Shown here: in pieces, positions 4,711 through 7,179 of the stretch
How the letters are laid out: each line of letters starts with the position of its first letter
Numbering within the stretch: position 1 is the stretch's first letter
Translations under genes and position numbers: made by a program
Assembly: GCA_022567275.1 (NCBI GenBank)
Contig: JADFHH010000002.1
Location: 1-7,179, forward strand
DNA from: Pseudomonadota bacterium
GTDB taxonomy: Bacteria > Pseudomonadota > Alphaproteobacteria > Rhizobiales > Methyloligellaceae
Direction: 5' to 3'
DNA: 7,179 bases
Notes under the pieces: generated by a model
Database searches by the model: none
Told to the model about the DNA's origin: nothing
Seen by the model: only the letters and a program-made list of their open reading frames with translations

Positions 4711-6099
4711 ATGGCCAAACTCTGGTCCCCCGATAGCTGGCGATCGAAGCCGGTTATTCAGATTCCCGATTATCCCGACAAGTCAGCGCTTGAGGCGGTG
4801 GAGGCCCAGCTCGCTTCATTCCCGCCACTGGTATTCGCCGGCGAAGCGCGCGAGTTGAAAAAACAGCTTGCCGCGGTCTCGCGCGGCGAGGCGTTTTTGC
4901 TGCAGGGCGGCGATTGCACCGAGAGCTTCGCCGAGCATGGGGCAGACAATATCCGCGATTTCTTCCGCGTATTCCTGCAAATGGCGGTGGTGCTGACCTT
5001 CGCCGGCGGCTGTCCGGTGGTGAAGCTGGGGCGAATAGCGGGCCAGTTCGCCAAGCCGCGATCCGCGCCGATGGAAAAGCAGGGCGACGTTGAATTGCCG
5101 AGCTATCGCGGCGATATCGTCAATGGCATCGAGTTCACGAAGACCGCGCGCATTCCCGATCCTTCGCGCATGCTCATGGCGTATCGCCAGTCGGCCGCGA
5201 CGCTCAATCTCATTCGCGCGCTGGCGCAGGGCGGGTACGCCAACCTCAATCATGTGCATCAGTGGAACCTCGGTTTCCTCAAGGATGGCCCGGGCGAGAA
5301 GCGCTATGAAGAAATCGCCGGGCGGATCTCGGAATGCCTTGCTTTCATGCAGGCCTGCGGGCTGACCCCTGACAACACGCCGCAATTGCGTACCACGCAA
5401 TTCTTCACCAGCCACGAAGCCCTGCTGCTCGGTTACGAGCAGGCTTTCACGCGCATCGATTCAACGTCCGGCGACTGGTATGCGACATCCGGTCACTTCG
5501 TGTGGGTCGGCGACCGGACCCGCCAGACCGATCACGGGCATGTTGAGTTTGCCCGCGGCATCGAGAACCCGGTCGGAATGAAGTGCGGCCCGTCGCTGCA
5601 AGCCGATGACATGCTGCGCCTGATCGATATTCTCAATCCGCAGAACGAGGCCGGACGGCTGACTCTGATTTGCCGGTTTGGCGCCGATACCTGCGGCGAT
5701 CATTTGCCGGCGCTCATTCGCGCCGTCGAGCGCGAAGGCAAAAGGATCGTCTGGTCGTGCGATCCGATGCACGGCAACACCATCAAGGCCGCCAATGGCT
5801 ACAAGACGCGCCCCTTCGATCTCATCTTACAGGAGGTTGAGGCCTTCTTCGATATTCACCGCGCCGAGGGCACGCATCCTGGCGGCGTTCATCTGGAGAT
5901 GACGGGGCAGAATGTGACGGAATGCACCGGCGGCGCACGCGAGGTGACGGAAACGGATTTATCTCACCGCTACCACACCCATTGCGACCCGCGCCTCAAC
6001 GCGGACCAGGCGCTGGAAATGGCGTTCCTCATCGCCGAACGGCTGAAGCGCGACCGGACACGTTCCGCAGATGTGAAAGAGCTCATGTCGTCTGCTTGA
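4711..6099 (+). CDS. aroG: Class II 3-deoxy-7-phosphoheptulonate (DAHP) synthase
   Basis: A 462-residue cytosolic enzyme condensing phosphoenolpyruvate with erythrose-4-phosphate, the committed first step of the shikimate pathway to aromatic amino acids. It is of the plant-like class II type (the M. tuberculosis AroG kind), unrelated in sequence to E. coli AroG. Visible blocks are WSPDSWR (5–11), LLQGGDCTESF (63–73), VVKLGRIAGQFAKPRS (103–118) with the PEP-binding arginines, LNHVHQWNLGF (179–189), TSHEALLLGYE (233–243), GHFVWVGDRTRQ (261–272), DPMHGNTI (351–358), GGVHLEMTGQNVTEC (391–405) and CDPRLNADQ (425–433). The metal ligands C69, H354, E396 and D426 match the M. tuberculosis set C87, H369, E411 and D441, and the spacings between the last three are identical (42 and 30). 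The N-terminus is slightly shorter than the mycobacterial one, which carries an extension used in allosteric control, so regulation may differ. nadE follows after 22 bp, probably in the same transcript. Confidence 0.96.
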   Translation: MAKLWSPDSWRSKPVIQIPDYPDKSALEAVEAQLASFPPLVFAGEARELKKQLAAVSRGEAFLLQGGDCTESFAEHGADNIRDFFRVFLQMAVVLTFAGGCPVVKLGRIAGQFAKPRSAPMEKQGDVELPSYRGDIVNGIEFTKTARIPDPSRMLMAYRQSAATLNLIRALAQGGYANLNHVHQWNLGFLKDGPGEKRYEEIAGRISECLAFMQACGLTPDNTPQLRTTQFFTSHEALLLGYEQAFTRIDSTSGDWYATSGHFVWVGDRTRQTDHGHVEFARGIENPVGMKCGPSLQADDMLRLIDILNPQNEAGRLTLICRFGADTCGDHLPALIRAVEREGKRIVWSCDPMHGNTIKAANGYKTRPFDLILQEVEAFFDIHRAEGTHPGGVHLEMTGQNVTECTGGAREVTETDLSHRYHTHCDPRLNADQALEMAFLIAERLKRDRTRSADVKELMSSA

Positions 6100-6121
6100 G
6101 TCTGGACCCCAATCCCCTCCC

Positions 6122-7179
6122 ATGCCACGAGATATCACCGACAAAATTTCCATCGCCCTGGCGCAGCTCAACCCGGTGGTCGGCGATATCGCCGGTAACG
6201 CGGCGCTGGCCCGCAAGGCGCGTGCGAGCGCCGCCGCACGCGGTGCGGATTTGCTGGTGTTCAGCGAACTCTTCATTACCGGATATCCGCCCGAAGACCT
6301 GATCCTCAAGCGAGCGTTCCGCGAAGCCTCGCGCGCCTGCATTGTAGAGCTTGCCAGGGACACGGGGGACGGCGGGCCGGGGATGCTGATTGGCACGCCG
6401 TGGGACGATGACGGCCATGTCTACAACGCCGCCGCGCTGCTCGATAACGGTGTGGTCGCGGGCGTGCGTTACAAGGCCGAGCTACCCAATTACGGGGTGT
6501 TCGATGAAAAGCGCGTGTTCGCGGCCGGGCCCATGCCGGGACCGCTGAACTTTCGCGGCATGCGGATTGGCGCGCCGATATGCGAAGATATCTGGGAGGA
6601 AGAGGTGTGCGAGTGCCTGGTGGAAACCGGCGCGGAAATTCTGATCGTGCCCAACGGTTCGCCCTATTGTTCCGGAAAAATGGATGTGCGCATGAATATC
6701 GCCGCCGCGCGCGTGGCGGAAAATAGCGTGCCGCTGATCTATGTCAATCAGACCGGCGGCCAGGACGAGCTGGTGTTCGATGGCGCTTCTTTCGCGCTCA
6801 ACCCTGACGGCGCGCTGGCGGCGCAGCTTCCGGCCTGGCGGGAAAACGTATCTCTCACCCGCTGGTCCAGGCAGGACGGGTCATGGCATTGCGCGCCAAC
6901 CGGTCTTGAGACCATTGAGGAAGGCGAGGAGGCCGACTATCTCGCCTGCATGACGGGCTTGCGGGATTATGTCACAAAAAACGGGTTTCCGGGCGTTGTG
7001 CTGGGGCTGTCAGGGGGAATAGATTCAGCGCTGTGCGCCGCCATGTGCGCCGATGCGCTGGGGCCTGAAAAAGTGCACTGCGTCATGCTGCCCTACACAT
7101 ATACGAGGGATGAGAGCCTGAAGGATGCCGCCGCCTGCGCCAGGGCGCTGGGCGTACGCTATGACACTGTTCCCATTCA
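6122..7179 (+). CDS. nadE: Glutamine-dependent NAD+ synthase, N-terminal part (3' end outside window)
   Basis: The frame is open from ATG 6122 to the window end (352 codons plus two bases). The full protein is usually about 550–680 residues, so the C-terminal part of the synthetase domain is missing. The enzyme amidates nicotinic acid adenine dinucleotide to NAD+ using ATP and ammonia from glutamine. The N-terminal nitrilase-fold glutaminase (about 8–265) shows the triad E49 (FSELFITGYPPEDL), K118 (YKAELPNYGVFDEKR) and C154 (GAPICEDIWEE). The synthetase domain begins near 280 with the ATP-pyrophosphatase loop LGLSGGIDSA (294–303), then MLPYTYTRDESLKDAA. The glutaminase domain separates it from the ammonia-only NadE of E. 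coli. No good Shine–Dalgarno sequence precedes the ATG (CCCAATCCCCTCCC), the frame is closed by a stop at 6074–6076 and no upstream ATG exists, so the start is fixed by exclusion. It probably depends on readthrough from aroG, 22 bp upstream. Confidence 0.96.
   Translation, partial: MPRDITDKISIALAQLNPVVGDIAGNAALARKARASAAARGADLLVFSELFITGYPPEDLILKRAFREASRACIVELARDTGDGGPGMLIGTPWDDDGHVYNAAALLDNGVVAGVRYKAELPNYGVFDEKRVFAAGPMPGPLNFRGMRIGAPICEDIWEEEVCECLVETGAEILIVPNGSPYCSGKMDVRMNIAAARVAENSVPLIYVNQTGGQDELVFDGASFALNPDGALAAQLPAWRENVSLTRWSRQDGSWHCAPTGLETIEEGEEADYLACMTGLRDYVTKNGFPGVVLGLSGGIDSALCAAMCADALGPEKVHCVMLPYTYTRDESLKDAAACARALGVRYDTVPI

Noticed and set aside
4610..4858. An 82-codon frame starting at the predicted aroG transcription start, considered as a leader peptide
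   Set aside because: It has no ribosome site, runs 148 bp into aroG in another frame, and shows no cluster of Phe, Tyr or Trp codons placed before a terminator hairpin as an attenuator would need.
4816..5415. A 199-codon minus-strand frame inside aroG
   Set aside because: The plus-strand DAHP synthase is continuous and conserved here; the antisense frame is a by-product of codon bias.

Overview
The window (7,179 bp, GC-rich) looks like chromosomal DNA from an alphaproteobacterium, possibly from or near the Hyphomicrobiales (Rhizobiales). Three things point there: the grouping of rpiA–gor with a class II DAHP synthase and a glutamine-dependent NAD+ synthase; the sequence character of those proteins; and CCCTCTCCCC...GGGGAGAGGG palindromes of the kind scattered between genes in that class. 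Lineage below class is inference.

Layout. (1) Bases 1–2404, plus strand: the 3' end of rpiA (ribose-5-phosphate isomerase A), overlapping by 4 bp the start of gor (glutathione reductase), followed 19 bp later by a short-chain dehydrogenase/reductase of unknown substrate. These three are probably co-transcribed. (2) Bases 2405–2645: a non-coding gap between convergent genes, packed with hairpin-forming repeats. It holds a two-palindrome unit resembling the RIME/REP elements of rhizobia, a solo palindrome sharing 24 identical bases with it, and two smaller inverted repeats between them. (3) Bases 2646–4530, minus strand: a two-gene operon read leftwards, a VIT/CCC1-type membrane metal transporter followed 13 bp later by a YbdK-type carboxylate–amine ligase of the GCS2 fold. 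(4) Bases 4531–4710: the divergent intergenic region, with a plausible plus-strand promoter, a 10-bp direct repeat around its -10 hexamer, and a roughly 100-nt leader with a stem-loop. (5) Bases 4711–7179, plus strand: class II DAHP synthase (first step of the shikimate pathway), then 22 bp later nadE, cut off by the window edge shortly after its ATP-pyrophosphatase P-loop.

How the genes relate. RpiA belongs to the pentose phosphate pathway, whose oxidative branch makes NADPH, and Gor spends NADPH to keep glutathione reduced. DAHP synthase uses erythrose-4-phosphate from the same pathway, and NadE makes the NAD pool from which NADP derives. YbdK is a structural relative of glutamate–cysteine ligase, so there is a loose glutathione/redox theme, but a functional link is inference only.

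No defence system, CRISPR array, prophage, insertion sequence, tRNA or rRNA was seen. The region is mostly ordinary housekeeping. The points most worth a second look are the repeat-filled convergent gap, the aroG leader and promoter repeat, and the VIT–YbdK pairing.
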